A stretch of DNA of 64,000 nucleotides. It comes from Ravibacter sp037191015. Lineage in GTDB: Bacteria > Bacteroidota > Bacteroidia > Cytophagales > Spirosomataceae. Every line of letters begins with the position of its first letter. Position 1 is the first letter of the stretch. The stretch is taken from positions 248,001 to 312,000 of the forward strand of contig JBBCKD010000001.1 in assembly GCA_037191015.1 (NCBI GenBank), written 5' to 3'. The translations under genes were made by a program, and so were the position numbers. Below the pieces are notes generated by a model. The model saw only the letters and a list, made by a program, of their open reading frames with translations. It did not search any database and was not told where the DNA came from. Positions 34,406 to 42,344 of the stretch are shown in pieces.

Positions 34406-35248
34406 TCAAAATATAAGATTATCAATAAGACGTACCTTCCCCAGTTGGACGGCGACGCATAAGGCATTGTTCCCTTCATCCTGTAGCGTATCGATCGGAG
34501 CCAGCGTAGCAACATCGGCAAGTTCCAGGTACTCAACTCTGAAAGCAGGCTGGCGCGCAAATTCCGCAACCGCATCTTCTACTGCCTGTCTGACCGGCTT
34601 GTCCTGTTGCAACGACGCCCTGCATTCGTTGAGGATCCGGTATATTTCCGGCGCCAGCTTTCTCTCGTCTGCAGTCAGGCGAACGTTGCGTGAAGACATC
34701 GCAAGGCCGTCGGGTTCCCGTACGGTAGGGCAGATGCGGAGCCCGATCGGATAAGAAAGGTTTCTTATAAGGCTTTTTATAATGGCAGTCTGCTGAAGAT
34801 CCTTCTGCCCGAAATAGGCACGGTCGGGCTGTACAATATTGAAAAGCTTCGAAACCACTACCCCGACACCGTTGAAATGCCCGGGCCTGAAAGCTCCTTC
34901 CATAACGGTTTCCAGCGTTCCGAAATCGATCCGGAGATTCAGCGGAAACGGGTACATTTCCTTTACCGAAGGAACAAAAAGAATATCGCAGCCCACAGAT
35001 CTCAGCAGCGCGCTGTCTTTCTCCAATGTGCGCGGATAGCGCTCAAGGTCCTCAGGATTATTGAATTGTGCGGGATTTACAAAGATACTGCAGACTACTA
35101 CGCTATTTTCGGCTCTGGCCTGCCTGACCAGCTCCAGGTGCCCCTCATGCAGCGCACCCATGGTAGGTACAAATCCGAGACTGCCGGTTTCATTCTTTAA
35201 CCTTGCGGTCAGGTTCCGGACCTCCGGAGCGGTATATAGCACTTCCAT
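34406..35248 (-). CDS. panC: Pantothenate synthetase
   Basis: 280 residues; start at ATG 35246-35248 (MEVLYTAPEVRNL). ATP-dependent joining of pantoate and beta-alanine to pantothenate, the CoA precursor. Motifs: FVPTMGALHEGHLELVRQA (HIGH-like nucleotide site), FVNPAQFNNPEDLERYPRTLEKD, FGQKDLQQTAIIK, VREPDGLAMSSRN. It diverges from a glycogen-synthase-like gene, an arrangement common in Bacteroidota. Confidence 0.96.
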   Translation of the reverse strand: MEVLYTAPEVRNLTARLKNETGSLGFVPTMGALHEGHLELVRQARAENSVVVCSIFVNPAQFNNPEDLERYPRTLEKDSALLRSVGCDILFVPSVKEMYPFPLNLRIDFGTLETVMEGAFRPGHFNGVGVVVSKLFNIVQPDRAYFGQKDLQQTAIIKSLIRNLSYPIGLRICPTVREPDGLAMSSRNVRLTADERKLAPEIYRILNECRASLQQDKPVRQAVEDAVAEFARQPAFRVEYLELADVATLAPIDTLQDEGNNALCVAVQLGKVRLIDNLIF

Positions 35249-35259
35249 GAGCTGGTACA

Positions 35260-35267
35260 CAAATTTA
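35260..35267 (-). promoter_or_regulatory. Putative -7 element of panC
   Basis: Minus-strand TAAATTTG fits TAnnTTTG, 11 bp upstream of the panC start, implying a very short leader. No well-placed -33 TTG. Confidence 0.35.
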
Positions 35268-35320
35268 GGCATATGATGCCCCAAGTTGGGCACAATAATA
35301 CTACATCTTCCCTAATTCGG

Positions 35321-35351
35321 TTGATTAATGGCAAAAAAATGTGTATTTTTG
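35321..35351 (+). promoter_or_regulatory. Promoter of the glycogen-synthase-like gene
   Basis: TTG (35321-35323), 20 bp, then TATTTTTG (35344-35351): an exact Bacteroidota promoter, 36 bp before the start codon. Confidence 0.7.
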
Positions 35352-35386
35352 CAAATCTTTTTATATCACTATTAGCTTAGACGCAA

Positions 35387-36193
35387 ATGAGCAAATTACG
35401 GATTCTGTATGTAGCAAGCGAAATCAACCCTTTTCTCCAAGTTAGTGATGTTGCGGATTATGTACGAAAGTTGCCTCAGGCCATGCAGGAGTTTGGCGCT
35501 GAAATTCGCATTCTCGTGCCGCGTTTCGGACTCATTAACGAGAGAAAAAATCGTTTGCACGAGGTAGTTCGTTTGTCTGGCATCAACATTTCTGTTGGAG
35601 ACGAGGAAAAGCCGCTGGTTATTAAAGTCGCCTCTATTCCCAATGCTAAGCTTCAGGTCTATTTTATCGACAATGAAGATTATTTCCAGAGAAAATCGGT
35701 ATTCTTCGATAAGGAAGATAATTTCTATGACGATAATGACGAGCGTTCGATTTTCTTCTGCAAGGGTGTGCTGGAAACCGTCAAGAAATTGGGGTGGGCG
35801 CCGGATATCGTTCATTGCAACGATTGGATGACCGCGTTGATCCCGCTGTATCTGAAAACAACCTATCGTAACGATCCGATGTTTAAAGACACCAAAAGCG
35901 TTTTCACCGTTTATGACAATGCGTTTAACTACAAGTTTGACAACGACATTGTCACCAAGGCCAAGGCTATGGATGTAAGCGATGAGGCATTGTCTCACCT
36001 GAGCTCGGCCGATTTTGAAGGCTTTGTTAAAATCGGGTGCGCTTATTCCGATGCAGTGATTAAAGCCGGCGATAATATGAGCGATAGCCTGCATGAAATA
36101 GTAAACGAAATTCCGAAACCGGTATGCCTCAACGAGGAGGAAGGGAATATTTCCGAAGCGTACTACAATCTTTATAGCAATCTTGTCAGCTAA
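35387..36193 (+). CDS. Glycogen/starch synthase N-terminal-domain protein (GT5-like, single domain)
   Basis: 268 residues aligned with the N-terminal Rossmann domain of ADP-glucose starch synthases: RILYVASEINPFLQVSDVADYVRKLPQAMQEFGAEIRILVP, PDIVHCNDWMTALIPLYLK, and SVFTVYDNAFNYKF. Real GT5 enzymes need a second, C-terminal domain (total about 480 residues) that binds the sugar nucleotide; it is absent, and the ADP-glucose-binding KTGGL motif is degenerate (QVSDVADY in place of KVGGLADV). Catalysis by itself is therefore doubtful. Such one-domain proteins next to panC are conserved in Bacteroidota, with unknown role. Confidence 0.75.
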   Translation: MSKLRILYVASEINPFLQVSDVADYVRKLPQAMQEFGAEIRILVPRFGLINERKNRLHEVVRLSGINISVGDEEKPLVIKVASIPNAKLQVYFIDNEDYFQRKSVFFDKEDNFYDDNDERSIFFCKGVLETVKKLGWAPDIVHCNDWMTALIPLYLKTTYRNDPMFKDTKSVFTVYDNAFNYKFDNDIVTKAKAMDVSDEALSHLSSADFEGFVKIGCAYSDAVIKAGDNMSDSLHEIVNEIPKPVCLNEEEGNISEAYYNLYSNLVS

Positions 36194-36220
36194 AGTTGCT
36201 GAATGCCGGATATGAAATGA

Positions 36221-36246
36221 AGGGGGAGCATGCTCCCCCTTTTTTT
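36221..36246 (+). terminator. Intrinsic terminator after the glycogen-synthase-like gene
   Basis: AGGGGGAGCATGCTCCCCCT followed by seven T, 28 bp after the stop codon. Classic Rho-independent structure. Confidence 0.92.
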
Positions 36247-36302
36247 ATTTTGATAATTTTCCAATAATATCCTGTTTATATCCAGTCCGGATATTTGGTA
36301 TT

Positions 36303-37166
36303 ATGGAAACATCAAAAAGATTCAGGACAATCGTCGTATCCGACATTCACCTGGGTACTTCGGGTTCAAAAGTAAAAGAGGTTACGCTCTTTTTAAAGGA
36401 GTATTCCTGCGAAAAGCTGATCCTGAACGGCGATATAATAGATGGGTGGCAGCTGAAGAAGTTCGGGGAATGGAAGCGCAAGCATACCCTCTTTTTCAAA
36501 GCCATTATGAAGATGATGGCGAAGCATGATACTTCGGTCATCTATCTGCGCGGCAATCACGATGATTTCCTTGACCAGGTCCTCCCGCTCAGGCTGGGGA
36601 AAAATTTCAGCATCAGGAAAGATTATGTCCTGAAATCCGGCGGTAAAAAATACTATGTAACGCACGGCGATGTCTTCGATTCGGTAATCTCCGAGATGAA
36701 ATGGCTTGCTTATGTCGGCGATATCGGATATACCTTTCTCCTTTGGGTCAACAAGGTTTACAACAGGTACAGGGTTTGGCGCGGGCTTCCCTATTATTCG
36801 CTTTCCCGGAAGATAAAGAGCCGTGTGAAAAGAGCGGTAAGCTATATTTCCGATTTTGAAAGCAAGCTGACCGAGCTTGCCAGAGCCAGGGAGTGCCACG
36901 GCGTAATATGCGGGCACATCCATTATCCTTCTATCCGCGATATAGACGGCATTACCTATATGAATTCCGGCGATTGGGTAGAATCGCTGAGTGCGCTGGT
37001 AGAAGACCATAACGGGAACTGGGGACTGCTTTATTTTAGCCAGACCGAATCGGCCGAGACCCGCAAGGCGCCCGAGCCTTTCGATCATCTTTTTGAAGGC
37101 AGGGAAGAAAAAATAACTGCTTTTACAAGAATTTACCGCTTATCCGCCAACCGTTTCTTCTCGTGA
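36303..37166 (+). CDS. LpxH-like metallophosphoesterase (UDP-2,3-diacylglucosamine diphosphatase family)
   Basis: 287 residues with all five calcineurin-type metal motifs: SDIHLGTSGSK, LNGDIIDGWQ, RGNHDDFLD, THGDVFDSV, and CGHIHYP. In lipid A synthesis, LpxH cleaves UDP-2,3-diacylglucosamine to lipid X at the inner membrane, and Bacteroidota proteins of this kind are usually annotated so. The protein is somewhat longer than E. coli LpxH (240 residues), and lipid A substrate is inferred. Its last four bases overlap the glycosyltransferase gene, so the two are translationally coupled. Confidence 0.8.
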   Translation: METSKRFRTIVVSDIHLGTSGSKVKEVTLFLKEYSCEKLILNGDIIDGWQLKKFGEWKRKHTLFFKAIMKMMAKHDTSVIYLRGNHDDFLDQVLPLRLGKNFSIRKDYVLKSGGKKYYVTHGDVFDSVISEMKWLAYVGDIGYTFLLWVNKVYNRYRVWRGLPYYSLSRKIKSRVKRAVSYISDFESKLTELARARECHGVICGHIHYPSIRDIDGITYMNSGDWVESLSALVEDHNGNWGLLYFSQTESAETRKAPEPFDHLFEGREEKITAFTRIYRLSANRFFS

Positions 37167-38293
37167 AGTTCCTGTTTCTGATACAGGGCGAGGGGAACGG
37201 GCATCTCACCCAGGCGGTTTCTCTTTTCCAGATGCTCCGGGCGGAAGGGCATGAAGTGGTAGCCACGCTGATCGGTTCTTCAGGAGGAAAACGGAAGCCT
37301 GATTTTTTCTGCAGGTCGGTCACCTGTCCGGTTTATACCTATAAAAGCGCCGGTCTCTCCTACTCGCAGAGCGGGAAGCTGGGGCTGGGGTCGACGCTCG
37401 CCGGCCTGATCAGGGCCGTTCCCGGGATATACGCATCGCTCCGGTACATCGATTCAGTGGTGAAATCTACGGAACCCGACCTGATTGTAAATTTCTATGA
37501 GATCTGCGGCGGGCTGTACAATTTCTTTTTCAGGAATACAATCCCGGTCAGCTGTATCGCACATCAATATCTTTTTTTACACCCTGATTTCCCGTTTCCC
37601 GGAAGGAAGATGTTTCAGCGTTGTGCCCTGATCCTTCTGAGCAGGGCGACTGCATGGGGCGCACGTGATGTATATGCGCTGTCATTTACCGGTTCGTATG
37701 CGCCCGGTTCGCGGGTCAGAGTGGTCCCGCCCCTGCTTCGGCGCGAGGTTACGGAGGGTTATCCTTCCCTGGGAGACCACATACTCGTTTATCTCACCCA
37801 GCCCCTTCTCCGCAGGCAGGTAGAAAAATGGCACCGGAGGAACCCGACGGTGAAGCTGCATTGTTTCTGTAACAATCCTTACCAGAAAACAGGTTTTGTT
37901 GTTGACGATACGCTGACTTTTCACCCGACCGACACCCGGACTTTTATAGAGCTGCTACGGACCTGCAGGGCATTGGTTACAACCGCGGGATTCGAATCCG
38001 TATGCGAGGCCATGCTGATGGGCAAACCGGTGATGATGGTGCCGGTTCCCAATCATTTTGAGCAGGAATGCAATGCCCTGGATGCGTCGTTAAATCGTAT
38101 CGGGACGGTCAGCAAAAATTTCGACCTCGACCACCTTTTCGAATATCTTCCCCGTCACGAGTCCAGGGCGGCGATTGCCCGCCAATGGCTGGAGCAGGCG
38201 CCCCGGCTGCTCCTTTCTCCCTTAACTTCTTCTATTGTGGGCCGACAGCCTGAAAGCTGCCTCCCGGAGTATGGTGTCGGCCAGGATAAGTAA
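37163..38293 (+). CDS. GT-B glycosyltransferase (MurG/MGT-like)
   Basis: 376 residues, starting with GTG 37163 inside the end of the LpxH-like gene (overlap GTGA). MKFLFLIQGEGNGHLTQAVSL is the glycine-rich N-terminal loop of GT-B enzymes; the C-terminal LLRTCRALVTTAGFESVCEAMLMGKPVMMVPVPNHFEQECNA is the donor-binding region seen in MurG- and UDP-glucosyltransferase-like proteins. Acceptor unknown. Tight coupling with a lipid A-type phosphoesterase hints at glycolipid or lipid A core modification at the inner membrane; that is inference. Confidence 0.75.
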   Translation: MKFLFLIQGEGNGHLTQAVSLFQMLRAEGHEVVATLIGSSGGKRKPDFFCRSVTCPVYTYKSAGLSYSQSGKLGLGSTLAGLIRAVPGIYASLRYIDSVVKSTEPDLIVNFYEICGGLYNFFFRNTIPVSCIAHQYLFLHPDFPFPGRKMFQRCALILLSRATAWGARDVYALSFTGSYAPGSRVRVVPPLLRREVTEGYPSLGDHILVYLTQPLLRRQVEKWHRRNPTVKLHCFCNNPYQKTGFVVDDTLTFHPTDTRTFIELLRTCRALVTTAGFESVCEAMLMGKPVMMVPVPNHFEQECNALDASLNRIGTVSKNFDLDHLFEYLPRHESRAAIARQWLEQAPRLLLSPLTSSIVGRQPESCLPEYGVGQDK

Positions 38294-38452
38294 AATTCTT
38301 TCCAGCTTCCAACCTTTTCGTTTCAAGGGTTATCTTAGTAACAGAATCCCTGAATCGACTTAACACAGACCAGTTCTTTGTCAACTAAGGGAAATGGCTA
38401 AATTGTGTTATGCGATGAAATTAGAACAGAAAGAAGCACCCCTTTCTAAAGG

Positions 38453-39019
38453 ATGACATTTGATGAAAAAGAGCTGATAAACGGCTGTCAGGCGCAGGAC
38501 AGAGCTGCCCAGAAACGTCTGTACGAGGTTTTTGGCGGAAAAATGTATGCGATTTCGCTGCGGTACACAAAAAACAGGGATGATGCCCAGGATATACTGC
38601 AGGATGCGTTTATCAAAGTTTATGAACACATACATTCCTTCAGGGGGGAATCTCCTCTGGAGTTCTGGATTCGTTCGATTGTTGTCAATACAGCCCTTAA
38701 ACATTTAAAAAAGCAAAAAAACATGGTGGACCTCGACGAGGTCTACCGGACCGATAAAGATATGGAAACCGCAGAGCAGTCTCTGGCGGGTTTTCAATGG
38801 CAGCAGCTGATGGAGTTTATCAGGGAGCTGCCGGCAGGGTGCCAGACAGTGTTTAACCTTTTTGCCATTGAAGGGTACAAGCACCAGGAGATTGCAGAGA
38901 TGCTGAATATTTCAGAGGGGACCTCCAAGTCCCAGTTTGCAAGAGCCCGAACCTTGTTACAACAAAAACTGAACAAAGAACACCGATTCGACAATGAATC
39001 AATCAAAAGACAATCTTAA
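38453..39019 (+). CDS. ECF RNA polymerase sigma factor
   Basis: 188 residues. Region 2: AQKRLYEVFGGKMYAISLRYTKNRDDAQDILQDAFIKVYEHI with EFWIRSIVVNTALKHLKKQ; region 4: FIRELPAGCQTVFNLFAIEGYKHQEIAEMLNISEGTSKSQFARARTLLQQKL. It overlaps the next gene by 26 bp, so the next protein is its likely anti-sigma factor. It is distinct from the FecI-type factor at 4134 and belongs to the group usually paired with membrane-anchored anti-sigma proteins. Confidence 0.92.
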   Translation: MTFDEKELINGCQAQDRAAQKRLYEVFGGKMYAISLRYTKNRDDAQDILQDAFIKVYEHIHSFRGESPLEFWIRSIVVNTALKHLKKQKNMVDLDEVYRTDKDMETAEQSLAGFQWQQLMEFIRELPAGCQTVFNLFAIEGYKHQEIAEMLNISEGTSKSQFARARTLLQQKLNKEHRFDNESIKRQS

Positions 39020-40496
39020 CGAAGAATGGCGGAAAGTCTTCGATAAGGCCTCGGAGACGCCTCCGCCCGACATCTGGGAAGGAATAGAGCGACACCTCGA
39101 CGAGCAAAACAGGGTGCCTTTGGCTATGCCCTGGTGGAAAAAAACACCAAGCTGGCTGGCGGCTGCCTCCGTACTGCTCGCTTTGGGGGTTGGAGCTGTT
39201 TTATTCATGATGAACAAAGGGGGAGATGCCGGGACAGAATTCCGTAAGCCGGTTGCTTCGACAGAAAATATCCAAACGGAGGCGGGAGTACAGGATACTC
39301 CCGACAAGCAGGCTGTTGCGGCCCGGGAACCAGGGATACACCGGGAATCGGGGATTAAAGGGACAGGGCCGAAAGAAGGAGCCCCGGCCGGGAACCGGTT
39401 TGAAAAATTTGAAAAACAGGATAAAGCCCATAAGGGTTATCAGGAGCAGGATGCGGGACTCCTGGCTGAGCGTGCGCTAAAGGCAGGGAAAAGAGATCTG
39501 CACGTAGAAAAGCCAACTGAAAGCGGCCCTGTCGCCCCTGCTGAAACGGAAGAATCGCTGATAGCGCTTGACTTTATCGAACCTCCCGCCATCAGGGAAA
39601 TCGATACTTACTGGCAGACACGTTATGTCTTTTTCAATCCCTATGCCGGGAAGATAGTGGAAGAAGAGCAGGCAAAACCGGAACCTGGTCCGCTGTGGGC
39701 AGGCCTTAGCGTGATGCCGGGCGGCTTCAACCCCAATATGCAGTTTTCCCACGAGTCTGTTTACCAGATGAATCATGCCTTAAATACTGCAAATACGTCA
39801 GATTACCCTGGCATGGCATACGCTAACAACCGGAGCGTTACCTACAACCGGGACCAGCCCAAAATCTCGTTCCAGGCGGGCGCTCAGGTAGGATTCAAGC
39901 TGTCAGAAAGATGGTCGCTTGAGTCGGGGGTAGCATTTCTCCAGGGAAACTCCACTTCCCGGTCGCCCGGCTTTTTCATGGACAGGACTACAAATGAGAG
40001 CGCAGACCTGCTGCCCAATGCGATGGTGTCGGGGAAATCCAGCTATTCGAACGAAACAGTACAGAAACTAAGGCTTAATTCTTCGGTAACAGGTAGTACG
40101 TCTGCCGTTTATATCCCCATGGATAAAAACATGAGCAATTCCTATAGCTATCTTCAGGTGCCAGCTTACCTGGGATATACATTCAGACCGGAGAAAAAGC
40201 TTAGCTATACGCTCCTGGGAGGCGGAATTACGAACTTCTTTCTGAAGAACAACCTGGAAACGGCATCAGGCTATACGCTGGAGACAACGCGGGAAAACAA
40301 CGTATATAATGATCTCAACTTTTCGGCTGCAGCCGGGATGAGGCTGAACTACCGCCTGAACGGAGCATGGAATACCAGCCTGACGGCCAATTACCAGTAT
40401 TCGCTGATGAACAGCTTTAAAGAAAACAGGTTCCTTACATCCCGTCCGCAGGTTTACGGGGTATCGTGGGGAGTAAGATATACGTTTCAAAAATAA
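38994..40496 (+). CDS. Membrane anti-sigma factor fused to an outer-membrane beta-barrel
   Basis: 500 residues. The cytoplasmic N-terminus (1-50; LNEEWRKVFDKASETPPPDIWEGIERHL) resembles anti-sigma heads, followed by one clear membrane helix (about 54-73, WLAAASVLLALGVGAVLFMM). A hydrophilic, Lys/Glu/Gly-rich linker spans about 75-215. From about 220 to 500 the sequence has alternating strands typical of small outer-membrane barrels and ends in GVRYTFQK, an OM-type terminal strand. If correct, one chain would connect cytoplasm, inner membrane and outer membrane. The gene overlaps the sigma gene by 26 bp and is 9 bp before the serpin gene. Domain reading by eye; the exact family is not recognised. 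Confidence 0.65.
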   Translation: MNQSKDNLNEEWRKVFDKASETPPPDIWEGIERHLDEQNRVPLAMPWWKKTPSWLAAASVLLALGVGAVLFMMNKGGDAGTEFRKPVASTENIQTEAGVQDTPDKQAVAAREPGIHRESGIKGTGPKEGAPAGNRFEKFEKQDKAHKGYQEQDAGLLAERALKAGKRDLHVEKPTESGPVAPAETEESLIALDFIEPPAIREIDTYWQTRYVFFNPYAGKIVEEEQAKPEPGPLWAGLSVMPGGFNPNMQFSHESVYQMNHALNTANTSDYPGMAYANNRSVTYNRDQPKISFQAGAQVGFKLSERWSLESGVAFLQGNSTSRSPGFFMDRTTNESADLLPNAMVSGKSSYSNETVQKLRLNSSVTGSTSAVYIPMDKNMSNSYSYLQVPAYLGYTFRPEKKLSYTLLGGGITNFFLKNNLETASGYTLETTRENNVYNDLNFSAAAGMRLNYRLNGAWNTSLTANYQYSLMNSFKENRFLTSRPQVYGVSWGVRYTFQK

Positions 40497-40505
40497 ACAA
40501 CTGCT

Positions 40506-41729
40506 ATGAAAACCTTATCATATCTTTCAATCGCAATTGTCCTGCTGATCATTCTCCCGGCAGGCTGCTCACAGGATAAAAATACGCCCGCGCCGGTTGA
40601 GGGAAAGCCGATACATCTTTCGGCCAGGGTAGCAAGCCAGACGACGGACTTTGCTTTTGACCTGCTCAGGAAATTAGATGGGTCCGAACCCGCCCAGGAT
40701 AACATTTTCGTATCGCCGCTGAGCCTGCATATTGCGCTCGGCATGCTGCTCAACGGCGCTGAAGGGGAAACCCGTGAAGGGATTATCAAAACACTGAAAG
40801 CAGATCAATCATCTGTTGAAGAGCTTAACAACGCCTATAAAACACTGCTGAAAGAGCTGCCCGAAGCTGATAGCAAAGTGCAGCTGGCCATAGCAAATTC
40901 CATGTGGTACCGGCAGGGATTTGCCGTAAAGCAGAGCTTTAAAGAGGTTCTGGCCGACATTTTCGATTCGCAGATATATGCCGAGCCTTTCGACGGGTCT
41001 ACTGTGAAGCAGATCAATCAATGGGCCAGTGACAACACGCAGGGAAAAATTGACAAGGTAATTGACGACATCGGCGGTGATATGGTGATGTTCCTGATGA
41101 ACGCGCTTTATTTTAAAGGCGACTGGAAATACACTTTCGATAAAAAACAGACCCAGGACTGGAATTTTCAACTGGCAGGCGGTTCGGAGAAAAAAGTGAA
41201 GATGATGTTTACGGAGAGCGATCTTCGCTCTTACACAAGCGATGATTTTACGGCTGTGGAGCTTCCCTATTCTTCGGGCCAGTTCAACCTGACGCTTTTT
41301 GTACCGCACAACGGGAAAGACCTTCATACCATCCTTCAGGAATTTGGCGACGCTAAATGGCAGACCGTACAGGCGGGCCTTGTGGAAAGAGGGATCAAAG
41401 TCGGTCTTCCCAAATTTACGCTCGATTACGAGATCAGGCTAAACAATGTCCTTTCTGAAATGGGGATGTCAAGAGTTTTTGGCGACAACGCGGAGCTCGG
41501 CGGCATCGCCGATGCCAGGCTGAGGGTAAGCTTTGTAAAGCAAAATACTTTCCTGGGAATAGATGAAGAAGGAACTGAAGCGGCTGCAGTCACTACCATC
41601 GGGATAGAGCTTACCTCCGTGGGGCCCGGCACACGGCAAACCGTCATTGCCGATCGTCCTTTCTTTTTTGTGATCAGCGAGAAGACTTCCAATACCGTCC
41701 TGTTTACGGGAAGGATCATGAATCCTTAG
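40506..41729 (+). CDS. Serpin-family protease inhibitor lipoprotein
   Basis: 407 residues with a lipoprotein signal (MKTLSYLSIAIVLLIILPAGC, lipid Cys21). Full serpin fold signatures: NIFVSPLSLHIALGMLLNGAEGET (helix B), NSMWYRQGF, FLMNALYFKGDWKYTFD, LPYSSGQFNLTLFVPH, IKVGLPKFTLDYEI and the C-terminal IADRPFFFVISEKTSNTVLFTGRI. The hinge of the reactive loop, DEEGTEAAAVTTIG, keeps the small residues needed for insertion, so it should be inhibitory. Counting 17 residues from the hinge Glu places P1 near Thr/Leu of IELTSVG, suggesting a chymotrypsin/elastase-type or cysteine-protease target. It is the third gene in an operon after the ECF sigma and anti-sigma genes. Confidence 0.93.
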   Translation: MKTLSYLSIAIVLLIILPAGCSQDKNTPAPVEGKPIHLSARVASQTTDFAFDLLRKLDGSEPAQDNIFVSPLSLHIALGMLLNGAEGETREGIIKTLKADQSSVEELNNAYKTLLKELPEADSKVQLAIANSMWYRQGFAVKQSFKEVLADIFDSQIYAEPFDGSTVKQINQWASDNTQGKIDKVIDDIGGDMVMFLMNALYFKGDWKYTFDKKQTQDWNFQLAGGSEKKVKMMFTESDLRSYTSDDFTAVELPYSSGQFNLTLFVPHNGKDLHTILQEFGDAKWQTVQAGLVERGIKVGLPKFTLDYEIRLNNVLSEMGMSRVFGDNAELGGIADARLRVSFVKQNTFLGIDEEGTEAAAVTTIGIELTSVGPGTRQTVIADRPFFFVISEKTSNTVLFTGRIMNP

Positions 41730-41949
41730 TGTTGGTCACGTATAGGGAAGGATGTTTGCCGGTATTTTTTAAACCTGTTTCCAACCTTCGCCGGCCTTTC
41801 GGAATCCTATTAATACTGATAGAAATAAATACGGCCTGCAGACGGCTCTCTCCCGGTTGTTGAACGGGTTTTGAGGCTGGTTTTCGGCAGGATGCGATAT
41901 GATATTAAAGATTAAAGTATAGGTATAGCCTGTACTTGCGGGGTGCGGG

Positions 41950-41990
41950 ATCGTCCGGAGGCCAAGATGCTTCCGGTCGATTTTTTTTTA
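41950..41990 (+). terminator. Probable intrinsic terminator downstream of the serpin gene
   Basis: ATCGTCCGGA and TTCCGGTCGAT form a stem with one mismatch, followed by nine T. It lies about 220 bp after the serpin stop and just before the decayed barrel gene. Confidence 0.6.
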
Positions 41991-42018
41991 AATAGTTTTC
42001 ATTTAAACCGGTACGCTA

Positions 42019-42340
42019 ATGAAACTAGGACGTTTACTATTCATTCTCCCTGCGCTGCCGTTCCTGGCAGGCGGTTACGCTGGGGGTCGACTGGTTCAAC
42101 GACGCGCTTATCAACCCCATCGTATTGGGTGCGCGGTACGACCTTATTTCGCGTTACAACGCGCGGCTGTTCGGCACCCTGGATGCAGGATACGGTTTTA
42201 CATGGTTCTATAAAAACCTGAACGAAAACAAGCTGGGCGGCGGATTAATGTTTAATCCGGGTATAGGATGGGCGGCTGGGGAAACCCGGAAATGCCGGAT
42301 TCACCATCGCAATTACGTACAAAAGACAGGAAGCTGTCAT
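42019..42340 (+). pseudogene. Decayed outer-membrane barrel gene with frameshifts
   Basis: Pieces of one protein appear in successive frames. A signal-peptide-like start MKLGRLLFILPALPFLAGG (from 42019) loses its frame. A second frame then gives TLGVDWFNDALINPIVLGARYD and a stretch ending GLMFNPGIGWAAG (to about 42280), and a third continues with KPGNAGFTIAITYKRQEAV (to about 42340). Alternating strand-like sequence suggests a small outer-membrane barrel. Two frame changes in about 300 bp argue for a pseudogene (or sequencing errors). Confidence 0.5.
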
Positions 42341-42344
42341 GAAA

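Noticed and set aside
37988..38000. GGATTCGAATCCG, resembling a tRNA T-arm
   Set aside because: Lies inside the donor-binding region of the glycosyltransferase and no acceptor stem, D-arm or anticodon arm surrounds it.
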